From positions 42,351-106,350 of the forward strand of contig SVGC01000014.1 of NCBI GenBank assembly GCA_015056495.1: a stretch of 64,000 bases of DNA. Direction: 5' to 3'. The position numbers and the translations under genes are program-made. Positions within the stretch are counted from its first letter, which is position 1, and each line of letters opens with the position of its first letter. Origin of the DNA: Butyrivibrio sp. (GTDB lineage: Bacteria > Bacillota > Clostridia > Lachnospirales > Lachnospiraceae). The notes beneath the pieces were generated by a model. It saw only the letters and a list, made by a program, of their open reading frames with translations. It was not told the origin of the DNA and searched no databases. Below are positions 36,322 to 44,170 of this stretch, piece by piece.

Positions 36322-37755
36322 ATGAAAGCTAAATTTTCACAATATTTGACAGAAATAGCTCCTGGACTTAAGAAGCTGCGAGATGAGCTTGCTAAGAGCT
36401 ATGAATATGTAAGTATTCTTGCAACAGATTCTGTTGGTTTTGCTGTTAGAGCTTCTCAGAGAGTTAAGAGTATTTCTGGTAATACACTTACTTCTGAGAG
36501 AGGAAATGTAGTCAGAGTATATAAGGAGGGGCTTTACAGCGAGTATGCTTTTAACAATCTGGATCTGACTGATACAGAAGCAGCTGCAGGTAAGATCAAA
36601 AACATACTTGATAAGCAGTTAAGCGTCCTTAAGATGACAGAATCAGAGGTGTTCAATACACCACAGCTGGATGATGAGCCATTGGAGCTGTTTGTAGAGA
36701 TGGATACTGACAGTTTACCAGAGGAGACTGATCTTAGCGCACTTCTGGCTAAGCTTCAGGGCTTTAGTGATAATGGTAAAGCTCTGTCTGAGGAAATAAT
36801 CGATGTAACTGTAAGTGCTCAGTCTATGCACATCTGTAAGATGTTCCTCAGTGCAAACAGAGATCTTCGTCAGAGTTATGTATATTCCGAAGGTAATATC
36901 TCCATGGTTGGCGCTAGAAATGGCAAGACAGATATGGCATACAACGGTGTGTCAGATAGAGAAGGCCCTGCTGTGTTTGATCAGCTTGAAGATGTGATCA
37001 AAAAGACTTTCAAGGAGCTTGAGGATAACTTTAGCGCAGAGCCGGTTGTTCCAGGTGAATATGAGATCATTACCAATCCTGAAGTGTCAGGACTTATTGC
37101 CCACGAGGCATTTGGTCATGGCGTAGAGATGGATATGTTTGTTAAGAACAGAGCTCTTGGTGCTCAGTACATTGACAAGAGAGTTGGTTCTGACCTTGTT
37201 ACTATGCATGAAGGTGCAAAGTGTGTTAAAGATGTTGCCAGCTATGCTTTTGATGATGAAGGAACTCTGGCAGGTGACGTTGTTGAGATCGATAAGGGTA
37301 TCTTAAAGACTGGTGTTTGCGATGCACTTGCAGCTCTAAGACTTGGCATCAAGCCAACAGGAAATGGTAAAAGAGAGAACTTTGAACACAAGGTTTATAC
37401 AAGAATGACCAACACTATGTTTGATAGTGGCGATAGTACTAAAGAAGAGATGATCGCTTCTGTAAAGAAGGGATATCTTTTATCTGGAATGTTCTCCGGT
37501 ATGGAGGATCCAAAGCATTGGGGAATCCAGTGTATCGTTGCAAGAGGTTATGAGATCATTGATGGTAAGCTCACAGGTAAGGTTGTAGCTCCTGTAGTAC
37601 TTACAGGTTATGTACCGGATCTGTTAGGTTCTATATCTATGGCCAGCAAAGATTATGTTTCTTTTGGAACAGGTGCTTGTGGTAAAGGCTATAAGGAATG
37701 GGTCAAGGTATCAGATGGCGGTCCATATCTCAAGGCTGTAGCAAGACTTGGTTGA
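36322..37755 (+). CDS. tldD: TldD-family metalloprotease subunit
   Basis: About 477 residues from the ATG at 36322 (a TTG at 36298 has no ribosome binding site). The zinc-binding HExxxH motif is present as HEAFGHG at about residue 261. TldD and TldE form a heteromeric protease that degrades unfolded peptides and, in several bacteria, matures ribosomally made peptide antibiotics. The partner gene follows 16 bases after the stop. No precursor peptide gene was seen nearby. It is cytoplasmic, with no signal peptide. Confidence 0.88.
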   Translation: MKAKFSQYLTEIAPGLKKLRDELAKSYEYVSILATDSVGFAVRASQRVKSISGNTLTSERGNVVRVYKEGLYSEYAFNNLDLTDTEAAAGKIKNILDKQLSVLKMTESEVFNTPQLDDEPLELFVEMDTDSLPEETDLSALLAKLQGFSDNGKALSEEIIDVTVSAQSMHICKMFLSANRDLRQSYVYSEGNISMVGARNGKTDMAYNGVSDREGPAVFDQLEDVIKKTFKELEDNFSAEPVVPGEYEIITNPEVSGLIAHEAFGHGVEMDMFVKNRALGAQYIDKRVGSDLVTMHEGAKCVKDVASYAFDDEGTLAGDVVEIDKGILKTGVCDALAALRLGIKPTGNGKRENFEHKVYTRMTNTMFDSGDSTKEEMIASVKKGYLLSGMFSGMEDPKHWGIQCIVARGYEIIDGKLTGKVVAPVVLTGYVPDLLGSISMASKDYVSFGTGACGKGYKEWVKVSDGGPYLKAVARLG

Positions 37756-37771
37756 TATAGGGAGGACTAAT

Positions 37772-39046
37772 ATGACAGACAAGATCATTGAATTATTAAA
37801 AAAATCAGAGGCTGATGCATATAGCGTTTCCAGCAAGGTTACAGAAGGCTGGGAGTTTTATTTTATCAAACATCAGCTTGATCAGAATAGAGTACGTGAC
37901 GTTGAACATATAAATGTCACAGTATATAAGAAACTTGAAGATGGTAAATTTCTTGGAAGTGCTTCTGAAGAGATTGCGCCAACAGCAAGTGAAGAGGAAG
38001 CAACTAAAATAATCAACCAGCTCTGTGAGAGAGCTTCTCTTGTTAAGAATCCATATTTTGAGCTTAACAAGGAACAGGTTGAGGTTGAAAGTAAGGAATA
38101 TGATCCAGAGAAGATGGCAAAGGATTATATAGAAGCTATGCAGCAGATTCCTGAGACTTCAGGCGAAGATATCAATTCTTATGAGATATTTGTTGAAGTA
38201 TGCAAAAAGCGTTTTGTTAATTCAGAAGGAATTGATGTAACTTTTTCTTATCCTAATTCAGCTGTTGAAGTTGTAGTAAATGCAAGAAATAAGGATCATG
38301 AGATTGAGCTTTATCGTATGTACAAATCTGGTACTTGCGACAAGGAGTATCTTGTAAGGGAACTTACAGAGACTCTTAGATTTGGTAAAGATCGTCTTAA
38401 TGTTAAGCCTACTCCAGCACTTGGTAAAGCTTCAGTTCTCTTTTCCACAGAGGATGCCGGATCTATTTTTTCATGGGTTGCAGCTAAGATGAGTGCAGCA
38501 ATGAAATATAGAGGATATTCAAATTGGGAAAAGGGCAAAGAGATACTTTCAGACGTCAAGGGAGATAAGATCACTCTGAAAGCTCGCAGAGAACTGCCTA
38601 ACTCAAGTACTAATTTTGCTGTAGATGAAGAAGGCGCAAAGACCAGAGATATGTATATTGTTAAAGACAATATTGCAGAGAACTTCTGGGGCGGTTGCCA
38701 GTTCAGCTACTATCTGGGACTTAAGGATTCATTTATCGTACAGAACTTCGAAGCCGAAGGCGGCAGCCAGACTGAAGCTGAGGTGAGACAGGGCCAGTAT
38801 CTTGAGCCTGTTGAATTTTCTGATTTTTCAGTTGACCAGCTCACTGGTGACATCGCAGGCGAGATCAGACTTGCCTACTGGCACGATGGCGATAAAGTTA
38901 CTGCAGTAAGCGGAGGTTCTGTTTCAGGCAATCTGTCAGAACTGCTGAAGAATATCAAAATGTCCAAAGAGACCAAACAGTACAATAACATCATTGTTCC
39001 ATCTGTGCTCAGACTGGAAGGTGTAACTGTAGCTGGCGTGGAATGA
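37772..39046 (+). CDS. tldE: TldE/PmbA-family protease subunit
   Basis: About 424 residues from the ATG at 37772, which has GGGAGG at a good distance; the earlier in-frame start overlaps tldD. It lacks the HExxxH motif, as expected for the non-catalytic TldE partner. RRELPNSSTNFAVDEEGAKT and the C-terminal VPSVLRLEGVTVAG fit the family. Paired tldD-tldE order supports the call. Two hairpins follow the gene. Confidence 0.85.
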   Translation: MTDKIIELLKKSEADAYSVSSKVTEGWEFYFIKHQLDQNRVRDVEHINVTVYKKLEDGKFLGSASEEIAPTASEEEATKIINQLCERASLVKNPYFELNKEQVEVESKEYDPEKMAKDYIEAMQQIPETSGEDINSYEIFVEVCKKRFVNSEGIDVTFSYPNSAVEVVVNARNKDHEIELYRMYKSGTCDKEYLVRELTETLRFGKDRLNVKPTPALGKASVLFSTEDAGSIFSWVAAKMSAAMKYRGYSNWEKGKEILSDVKGDKITLKARRELPNSSTNFAVDEEGAKTRDMYIVKDNIAENFWGGCQFSYYLGLKDSFIVQNFEAEGGSQTEAEVRQGQYLEPVEFSDFSVDQLTGDIAGEIRLAYWHDGDKVTAVSGGSVSGNLSELLKNIKMSKETKQYNNIIVPSVLRLEGVTVAGVE

Positions 39047-39072
39047 TGCTCAGAGGCAGCAGGAAACGATGC

Positions 39073-39146
39073 ATTTTTGAACAAAAAGTTCAAAAATGTT
39101 GCAACCAAGCCATTTAAAGTCGATTAACATCGAAGGGCTTGGTTGC
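39073..39146 (+). terminator. Tandem hairpins after tldE
   Basis: Hairpin 1 is ATTTTTGAAC (39073-39082) with GTTCAAAAAT (39088-39097). Hairpin 2 is GCAACCAAGCC (39101-39111) with GGCTTGGTTGC (39136-39146), containing an inner CGAT/ATCG pairing, then CTCTTGTTT. Together they probably end the tldDE transcript. Confidence 0.75.
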
Positions 39147-39716
39147 CTCTTGTTTCACTGTCTTACGAAACCCGCAGCTAGTGCGGTTTTCTGTTTGACG
39201 TCATAGGAATACATGCACTTATGACTGCGGAAGATATGGAGCATTAGACTTCAGAAGTGGTTGGGAATTGAGCGTTTTCAGTTCAGTTGTTTAATGCAGT
39301 TGTTTGATTTAGGTTTTCAGTGCAATTGTTCAATTTAGTTGGAATTTAGAAGGAATTGGAAATTGCTTTAAAAATTTTCGATGGAATTGAGAATACTATT
39401 TTTTATTTGACAATATTTTCTATTTAGATTATTATTAGTGGCAGTCTGCTATCGGGCAGGCTGCCATAATTCTTGTTTTCACAGTAAATGCAGTGAGAGT
39501 CATAGTCTATGCACTGCAGAGGTTCCCAAGAATTTTTTATATAGTTGTTGATTTGTAGTAGTGGTAGTAGTTGTTGTTTGTAGTTGTGATGGTTGTAGTT
39601 TTGTAGCTGTGTTAATTGTTTTTTGAAGTTGGATTTCAGGAAAGATGGCATTTTTTATATTTTATTGGATGTACGCAGGGACTAGAAGGAATTATTAGGG
39701 CTGGTAATGTCCTATC
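39147..39716. other. Gene-poor AT/GT-rich stretch upstream of the 54-bp array
   Basis: No credible gene is present. It holds a near-consensus promoter (39407-39435), a GGCAG...CTGCC stem-loop at about 39440-39465, and a GTTGT/GTAGT-rich low-complexity segment at about 39540-39625. Short ORFs here have low-complexity products and no ribosome binding sites. Confidence 0.6.
39407..39435 (+). promoter_or_regulatory. Near-consensus sigma-A promoter upstream of the 54-bp array
   Basis: TTGACA (39407-39412), a 17-bp spacer, then TATTAT (39430-39435). Transcription would start near 39442 and run through a GGCAG...CTGCC stem-loop, the repeat array and into the gene at 40161, giving a leader of roughly 700 nt. 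Confidence 0.6.
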
Positions 39717-40132
39717 TGCCTGCCACCCAAGTGGAAACAGCCAAAGGTGGCATGTCGGGGAGGTAGCAAGAGCCTGCCACCCAAGGGAAAATGACCAAAG
39801 GTGGCATGCGGAAAATGGCTTAAGAGCCTGCCACCCAAGTGGAAATGTCCAAAGGTGGCATGCGGAAAATGGCTTAAGAGCCTGCCACCCAAGGGGAAAT
39901 GACCAAAGGTGGCATGCAGAATAGAGCTTAGGAGCCTGCCACCCAAGGGGAAATGTCCAAAGGTGGCATGCGAAAAATGGCTTAGGAGCCTGCCACTAAA
40001 CGGGAAATGTCCGAAGGTGGCATGCAGAAAAGGGCTTAAGAGCCTGCCACCCAAGTGGAAACAACCAAAGGTGGCATGCGGAAAAGAGCTTAAGAGCCTG
40101 CCACCCAAAGGGAAACAGCCAAAGGTGGCATG
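39717..40132 (+). repeat. Eight tandem 54-bp hairpin-forming repeats
   Basis: Units begin at 39717, 39771, 39825, 39879, 39933, 39987, 40041 and 40095, the last truncated after the GGTGGCATG part. Each unit has TGCCACC and GGTGGCA about 17 bases apart, so every unit can form a hairpin with a seven-pair stem; one unit (39987) has lost part of the left arm (CCACTAAAC). Differences concentrate in the loop and linker. The period is divisible by three, so several frames stay open across it, but none has a convincing start. The array ends 28 bases before a nuclease-like gene. Confidence 0.92.
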
Positions 40133-40160
40133 ATTATAAAGAAAGGGAGAGGAGAATGAA

Positions 40161-40964
40161 ATGATAGGATTAAAGAATTATTTAACAGAAGAAGAAAATC
40201 GTCTGAGAAGAATCAAGCAAATTGTTGATAACAGGCTTCAGGATGTGCCAAAGGGGTGTCTTAGGATATCTTCAAGTAGAAAAAAGACACAATATATTTA
40301 TTGCACAGAAGAGAATGGAAAACTAAATAAGCAAGGACATTATTTAAAGAAAGAAAACGTACAAATGATTCAAGCATTGGCACAGAAAGGTTATGACCAA
40401 AAAATTAAATTTTTGGTTGATAAAAGACTTAAGCAAATTCAATCTTTAAATAAGAATTATCAGGATGAAGAAATTGAGAAGGTTTTTAATCGCATGAGCG
40501 ATAAGCGAAAAGAGTTGGTCAAACCAGTAGAAATGACTTGGGAACAGAGATTGGAACAATGGAAATCAATTCCTTATGTTGGCAAGACATTTAAAGAAGG
40601 AACCATTGAGATATACACAAATAAGGGAGAGCGGGTAAGATCGAAGTCAGAAAAAATACTCGCAGATATGTTTTATGACATGGGAATAGAATATAAGTAT
40701 GAATGTCCTTTGCGTTTAAATGGATATGGCGATGTTTATCCAGACTTTACTTTTTTGAGTAAGAAAACAAATAAAGAAATTTATTGGGAACATGACGGTA
40801 GGATGGATGAAGCTGGCTATGCCGAAAAGGCAATTAGAAAGATTGATCAGTATACCAAAAACGGAATAATTCCTGGCGTGAGGTTGATCATTACGTATGA
40901 GTCGTCTAATTATGCGCTTAATATGTCAGTGGTAAAGCAGTTCATACGTGAATATTTGCTTTGA
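40161..40964 (+). CDS. Nuclease-like protein common in Lachnospiraceae, function unknown
   Basis: A 267-residue cytoplasmic protein with GAGGAG six bases before the ATG. Residues 1-120 are helical and basic; TWEQRLEQW at about 126 starts the second half. The C-terminal half has the spacing of a PD-(D/E)XK-type nuclease core: Glu164 in RSKSEKILAD, Asp195 in VYPDFTF and Glu210-His211-Asp212 in YWEHDG. I recall close relatives as frequent uncharacterised proteins in gut Lachnospiraceae. The nuclease fold is an inference from motif spacing. The gene directly follows the eight-unit hairpin array and may be expressed from the promoter upstream of it. Confidence 0.65.
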   Translation: MIGLKNYLTEEENRLRRIKQIVDNRLQDVPKGCLRISSSRKKTQYIYCTEENGKLNKQGHYLKKENVQMIQALAQKGYDQKIKFLVDKRLKQIQSLNKNYQDEEIEKVFNRMSDKRKELVKPVEMTWEQRLEQWKSIPYVGKTFKEGTIEIYTNKGERVRSKSEKILADMFYDMGIEYKYECPLRLNGYGDVYPDFTFLSKKTNKEIYWEHDGRMDEAGYAEKAIRKIDQYTKNGIIPGVRLIITYESSNYALNMSVVKQFIREYLL

Positions 40965-41029
40965 TAAATCGCTATGCTGACAAAATTATACAGTTTGATT
41001 ATGAGTGTACATTGACATAGTGATTGTTG

Positions 41030-41124
41030 TTATCATTATTAACTCATCGTTATTGATCGCCATTATTGAACAACATTATTACTCATCGTTATCAATCGTC
41101 ATTAATGATCATTATTATTGATCA
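41030..41124. repeat. AT-rich CATTATT/GATC low-complexity repeat
   Basis: ACTCATCGTTAT occurs twice, and CATTATT and TTGATC words recur; the right end has TGATCA...TGATCA. It lies between two converging genes and may act as a weak terminator. No ORF. Confidence 0.5.
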
Positions 41125-41400
41125 TCATGATCCTACATCTGGTGGAATAGCCCAAGTGCGCAGGTCGGCGTAGTAGGAGAGCGTGATATCTATGGCTCTG
41201 TTATCTACTACAACTTTGCAGTAATACTCGGTGTGATTTCTGAAATCTGACTTTACTCTGGCGGAAATGACTTTTCTTGATTCGCCTCCAATTCTAATAT
41301 ATAGAGGCCTGATGCCACCTTCATTGCTAAAGGACGCTATGACAGGAACTGGTTTTTCCTGTGTATATGCTAAACTTGTTTGGCGGGTGTTTAAATTCAT
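41125..41400 (-). CDS. Small conserved protein with a LexA-type promoter
   Basis: A 91-residue protein predicted to be mostly beta-strand. It has PVPVIASFSNEGGIRPLYIR near the N terminus and ends TWAIPPDVGS. I recall similar small proteins in Lachnospiraceae beside Y-family DNA polymerase genes, though none is next to this copy. Its promoter has TTTACA, a 17-bp spacer and TATAAT on the minus strand, overlapped by a 12-of-14 match to the Bacillus LexA box. That points to DNA-damage control. The molecular function is unknown. Confidence 0.6.
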   Translation of the reverse strand: MNLNTRQTSLAYTQEKPVPVIASFSNEGGIRPLYIRIGGESRKVISARVKSDFRNHTEYYCKVVVDNRAIDITLSYYADLRTWAIPPDVGS

Positions 41401-41443
41401 TGCACTATTCCTCTACACATAAAAATTTCAACCAAAAAACAAC

Positions 41444-41493
41444 TAGACAGTATGTTCGATTGTAATTATAATACTCGAATGTATGTTTGTAAA
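41444..41493 (-). promoter_or_regulatory. Promoter with two LexA-like boxes
   Basis: On the minus strand: -35 TTTACA (41488-41493), 17 bp, -10 TATAAT (41465-41470). A box reading CAAACATACATTCG covers 41476-41489 between them, compared with the CGAACRNRYGTTCG consensus. A second, poorer box CGAACATACTGTCT lies just downstream at 41445-41458. Confidence 0.6.
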
Positions 41494-41542
41494 TCGAACA
41501 AACCATGAATTTTTATTAATAATTCAAACCAGAAGAATTGAT

Positions 41543-41571
41543 TTGTTACTGAAAAAATAACACTTTTATAA
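41543..41571 (+). promoter_or_regulatory. Candidate promoter of beta-helix lipoprotein gene
   Basis: TTGTTA (41543-41548), a 17-bp spacer and TTATAA (41566-41571). It lies upstream of the leader hairpin at 41603-41659. Confidence 0.4.
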
Positions 41572-41602
41572 AAAATGTTTTTTTAGTCTAAATTAAGTTT
41601 AG

Positions 41603-41664
41603 GCTCCTATGATATTTAGGTATAGGCGGAAGCTTTATACATAAAAATATCATAGGAGCTTTTA
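41603..41664 (+). promoter_or_regulatory. Leader hairpin with terminator-like end
   Basis: GCTCCTATGATATTT (41603-41617) pairs perfectly with AAATATCATAGGAGC (41645-41659), and inner GTATA/TATAC pairing extends the fold. TTTTAT follows. It sits between the promoter and the gene at 41686, so it could attenuate transcription. A ribosome binding site, GGAAGGCGGG, lies just after it. Confidence 0.6.
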
Positions 41665-41685
41665 TAGTTCCGGAAGGCGGGAAAT

Positions 41686-43098
41686 ATGAAGAAAAGAACA
41701 GTTGCGGCAATATTGATGACCAGTGCTATTGCATTGTCAGCATGTGGGGAAGGGGGAAGCAGTACATCATACTCAGGAAATAATGCTTCTAGTACTATAG
41801 AGGCTTCAAGTGAATTAGATAGTGCGGAAGGCGCGTCAAATGATCAGGCAACAGATATTCAAACAGACGGAAATAAAGATACAACGGCCAGTTCATCAGA
41901 AGGAGAAAAAAAACAAAAAGGGAAGGGCAGTAAATCCGGTAAAAAATCTGAGGATTCATCAGAAGGAACTCTTGCCTACACATTGTCAGATGGAGAGGAA
42001 ATAGAAGGTGGCACTTATACTGCAGAAAATGAAGATGAAAGTGCTATAGGAGCAGCTGACGATACTGTGGCGACTATTACAGGAGCTACAATAAATAAGA
42101 TATCAGGAGACGCTACCAGTGCAGATACTTCAAGTTTTGAAGGAGTAAACGCTGCAGTCAGGGTATATGGTAATGCTACAGTAACGATAGAAGATTGTGA
42201 GATAACATCAGATGCTGAAAATGCAACGGGTGTATTTGTTTATGATGGCGGAACTATTTATATATCCGACTCTACTGTTGATGTAACAGGAGGCGGAGCT
42301 GGAGGAATTCAGGTTGCCGGTGGAGGAACTCTTTATGCTGAAAATCTGACAGTGACCAGTGCCAGCAAAGCTGCAATCAGGTCAGATAGAGGAGGTGGCA
42401 TGCTTGTAGTTACAGGAGGAACCTATACATCAACAGGTTCAAGTGGTTGCCCGGCTATATACAGTACAGCAGAGATAACAGTATCAGATGCGGAGTGTGT
42501 TTCTGAGAATTCCAGAGCAGTCATTATAGAAGGAAAAAATAGTGTGACTTTGGAAAATTGCACACTTAGTGGTAATGACCAGTCGACGAAAGAAGGAAGT
42601 ATAAAAGCAAATGTTCTGCTGTACCAGAGCTCATCAGGAGATGCTGAGGATGGCACCAGTGTGTTTACAATGAATGGCGGCACTATGACAAGTAATAGCG
42701 GAGCGATGTTCTATTGTACGAATACTTCCAGTGTGATCAATCTCACGGATGCTACTTTTGAATTGTCTGATACAGGAGAATTTCTTATAGTATCAGCAGG
42801 TCGCTGGGGAAGTGACGGAAGTAATGGTGGCAATTGCGTGCTCAACGCGGAGGAGCAGACTATAGAAGGAACTATAACGGTAGATGATATTTCATCACTG
42901 GAGATGAATCTGGAACAATCGGATTATACCGGGGCAATCAATTCATCCGGACAGGCCGGTACAGTTGTTGTGAACTTAAGTGATGACAGTACCTGGACAT
43001 TGACGGCAGACAGTTATATTTCAGAATTTGAAGGTGATCTGGATAATGTCGATACCAATGGATATCACCTGTATGTAGATGGTGTGGAAGTAAAATAA
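41686..43098 (+). CDS. Surface lipoprotein with right-handed beta-helix repeats
   Basis: A 470-residue lipoprotein: signal peptide ending LSAC (Cys20), then a long Ser/Thr/Lys-rich linker to about residue 95, including a basic KKQKGKGSKSGKKS patch that could touch the wall. The rest is a repeating Gly/Thr/Ser beta pattern with short turns (GNATVTIEDCEITSD, GGTIYISDSTVDVTGG, GGTLYAENLTVTSAS), typical of parallel beta-helices of adhesins and pectate-lyase-like proteins. No catalytic motif is evident. Probably a surface binding protein. It is followed by its own terminator. Confidence 0.75.
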   Translation: MKKRTVAAILMTSAIALSACGEGGSSTSYSGNNASSTIEASSELDSAEGASNDQATDIQTDGNKDTTASSSEGEKKQKGKGSKSGKKSEDSSEGTLAYTLSDGEEIEGGTYTAENEDESAIGAADDTVATITGATINKISGDATSADTSSFEGVNAAVRVYGNATVTIEDCEITSDAENATGVFVYDGGTIYISDSTVDVTGGGAGGIQVAGGGTLYAENLTVTSASKAAIRSDRGGGMLVVTGGTYTSTGSSGCPAIYSTAEITVSDAECVSENSRAVIIEGKNSVTLENCTLSGNDQSTKEGSIKANVLLYQSSSGDAEDGTSVFTMNGGTMTSNSGAMFYCTNTSSVINLTDATFELSDTGEFLIVSAGRWGSDGSNGGNCVLNAEEQTIEGTITVDDISSLEMNLEQSDYTGAINSSGQAGTVVVNLSDDSTWTLTADSYISEFEGDLDNVDTNGYHLYVDGVEVK

Positions 43099-43158
43099 TA
43101 GGTCATAAGTAAGACAGCATTTGAAATAGGCAATACGCATGATGAGCTTAGGTAAAAG

Positions 43159-43194
43159 AGTAGCGCTTTCTAAATTGAAGGCGCTACTTTTTTT
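43159..43194 (+). terminator. Terminator after beta-helix lipoprotein gene
   Basis: AGTAGCGC (43159-43166) and GCGCTACT (43181-43188) flank a 14-base loop, followed by a T-run. The next 219 bases hold an AGTAG...CTACT palindromic stretch at about 43297-43327 and no gene. Confidence 0.9.
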
Positions 43195-43413
43195 GTAGGT
43201 ATATTATTGCGAATTAGCAACTTGTTATTCTGACTATTAGTTGAGGAAAGGAACATCATATGGCGTATAATAAGTAAATGTGGGTACCAGGCACTTGAGT
43301 AGTTTATCATTGATAAAATGACTACTAGAGCTTGGTTAAGTAGTTGGGGCATTGCAGATAATTTACTGCAAAAGTGGAAAAAGATGAAAATTGTTACAAG
43401 ATGGAGGAGTAAT

Positions 43414-44148
43414 ATGAAAAAAGCTATACCTTTTTTACTTACCAGTACCATTTTATTATCAGCTTGTGGTCAGGGGCAGGCAAGTGATATTCATAGTCCG
43501 GCGGAGGAAGTTTCAATACAGGTAGAGTCTTCGGCGGTTGCATCCAGTGTTGATGAAGTAGTAAGCGCAAGCACTGAAGCTACTTCTGAAGAAAAATCAG
43601 AAGATGTAGAAGCAGAAACTGATAACACTTCAGAAGATAGTATAAATGAGTACTTTTTTTCTAATATTTCTGATGAGCATGTATATGATGTAACAGAGTT
43701 CTTATATGAGGATATTGACAGTGTTTCAATAGATGTCTCTCTAGTTTCTAGTTTTACTAATGGTAATGTGTATTCTATCACAATAGATTATGATGATTGC
43801 CCCGGAAGATATTATTGGGGAATCAGTGATCGTTTTGATCTGGGACTTTTCTATGTAACAGATGAAGAAATCTATATGGTATATCCAAGTGTCGATGATA
43901 TTTCTTCAGAAGAAGAATTTTTAAGCAGGGGAGTATTGGTTTGTTCTGCCAATGACAGTGATGAAACAGTAGATGGTGAGCACAGACGAATTGTAAATGA
44001 AGGTGATTCATGCACTTTCTATTCAAGTAATACACTTACTGAGAGTGGATTTTATTATTCATACACTTGGACAAAAGGAAAAGGACTTTCATTTTACAGA
44101 TCTGGATATGGAGCAGAGGGAGATCCTATAGAAATTACATTAAAGTAA
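43414..44148 (+). CDS. Lipoprotein of unknown function
   Basis: About 244 residues from the ATG at 43414 with GGAGG upstream; earlier in-frame codons are not needed. Signal peptide ends LSAC (Cys18), then an acidic Ser/Val/Glu linker to about residue 75. The remaining ~170 residues are beta-rich, rich in Asp and Tyr, and have no motif I recognise. The membrane-protein gene follows 22 bases later on the same strand, so the two are likely co-transcribed. Confidence 0.72.
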   Translation: MKKAIPFLLTSTILLSACGQGQASDIHSPAEEVSIQVESSAVASSVDEVVSASTEATSEEKSEDVEAETDNTSEDSINEYFFSNISDEHVYDVTEFLYEDIDSVSIDVSLVSSFTNGNVYSITIDYDDCPGRYYWGISDRFDLGLFYVTDEEIYMVYPSVDDISSEEEFLSRGVLVCSANDSDETVDGEHRRIVNEGDSCTFYSSNTLTESGFYYSYTWTKGKGLSFYRSGYGAEGDPIEITLK

Positions 44149-44170
44149 TTGAAAAAGGGGATGATTCAAA

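Noticed and set aside
36298..39046. TldD/TldE as part of a RiPP biosynthesis cluster
   Set aside because: No precursor peptide, modification enzyme or dedicated exporter is recognisable nearby; an ordinary housekeeping pair is more likely.
39717..40132. The 54-bp array as a CRISPR
   Set aside because: The whole unit repeats, with no unique spacers between conserved repeats, and no cas genes are nearby.
39616..40133. Open reading frames through the 54-bp array on both strands
   Set aside because: The period is divisible by three, so frames stay open automatically; products are pure repeats and lack ribosome binding sites.
40161..41400. Restriction-modification or anti-phage island around the nuclease-like gene
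   Set aside because: No methyltransferase, helicase or other defence gene is adjacent; only the repeat array and a small SOS-type gene are present.
43271..43290. GTACCAGGCACTTG as another dispersed palindrome element
   Set aside because: No complementary half or second copy was found in the window.
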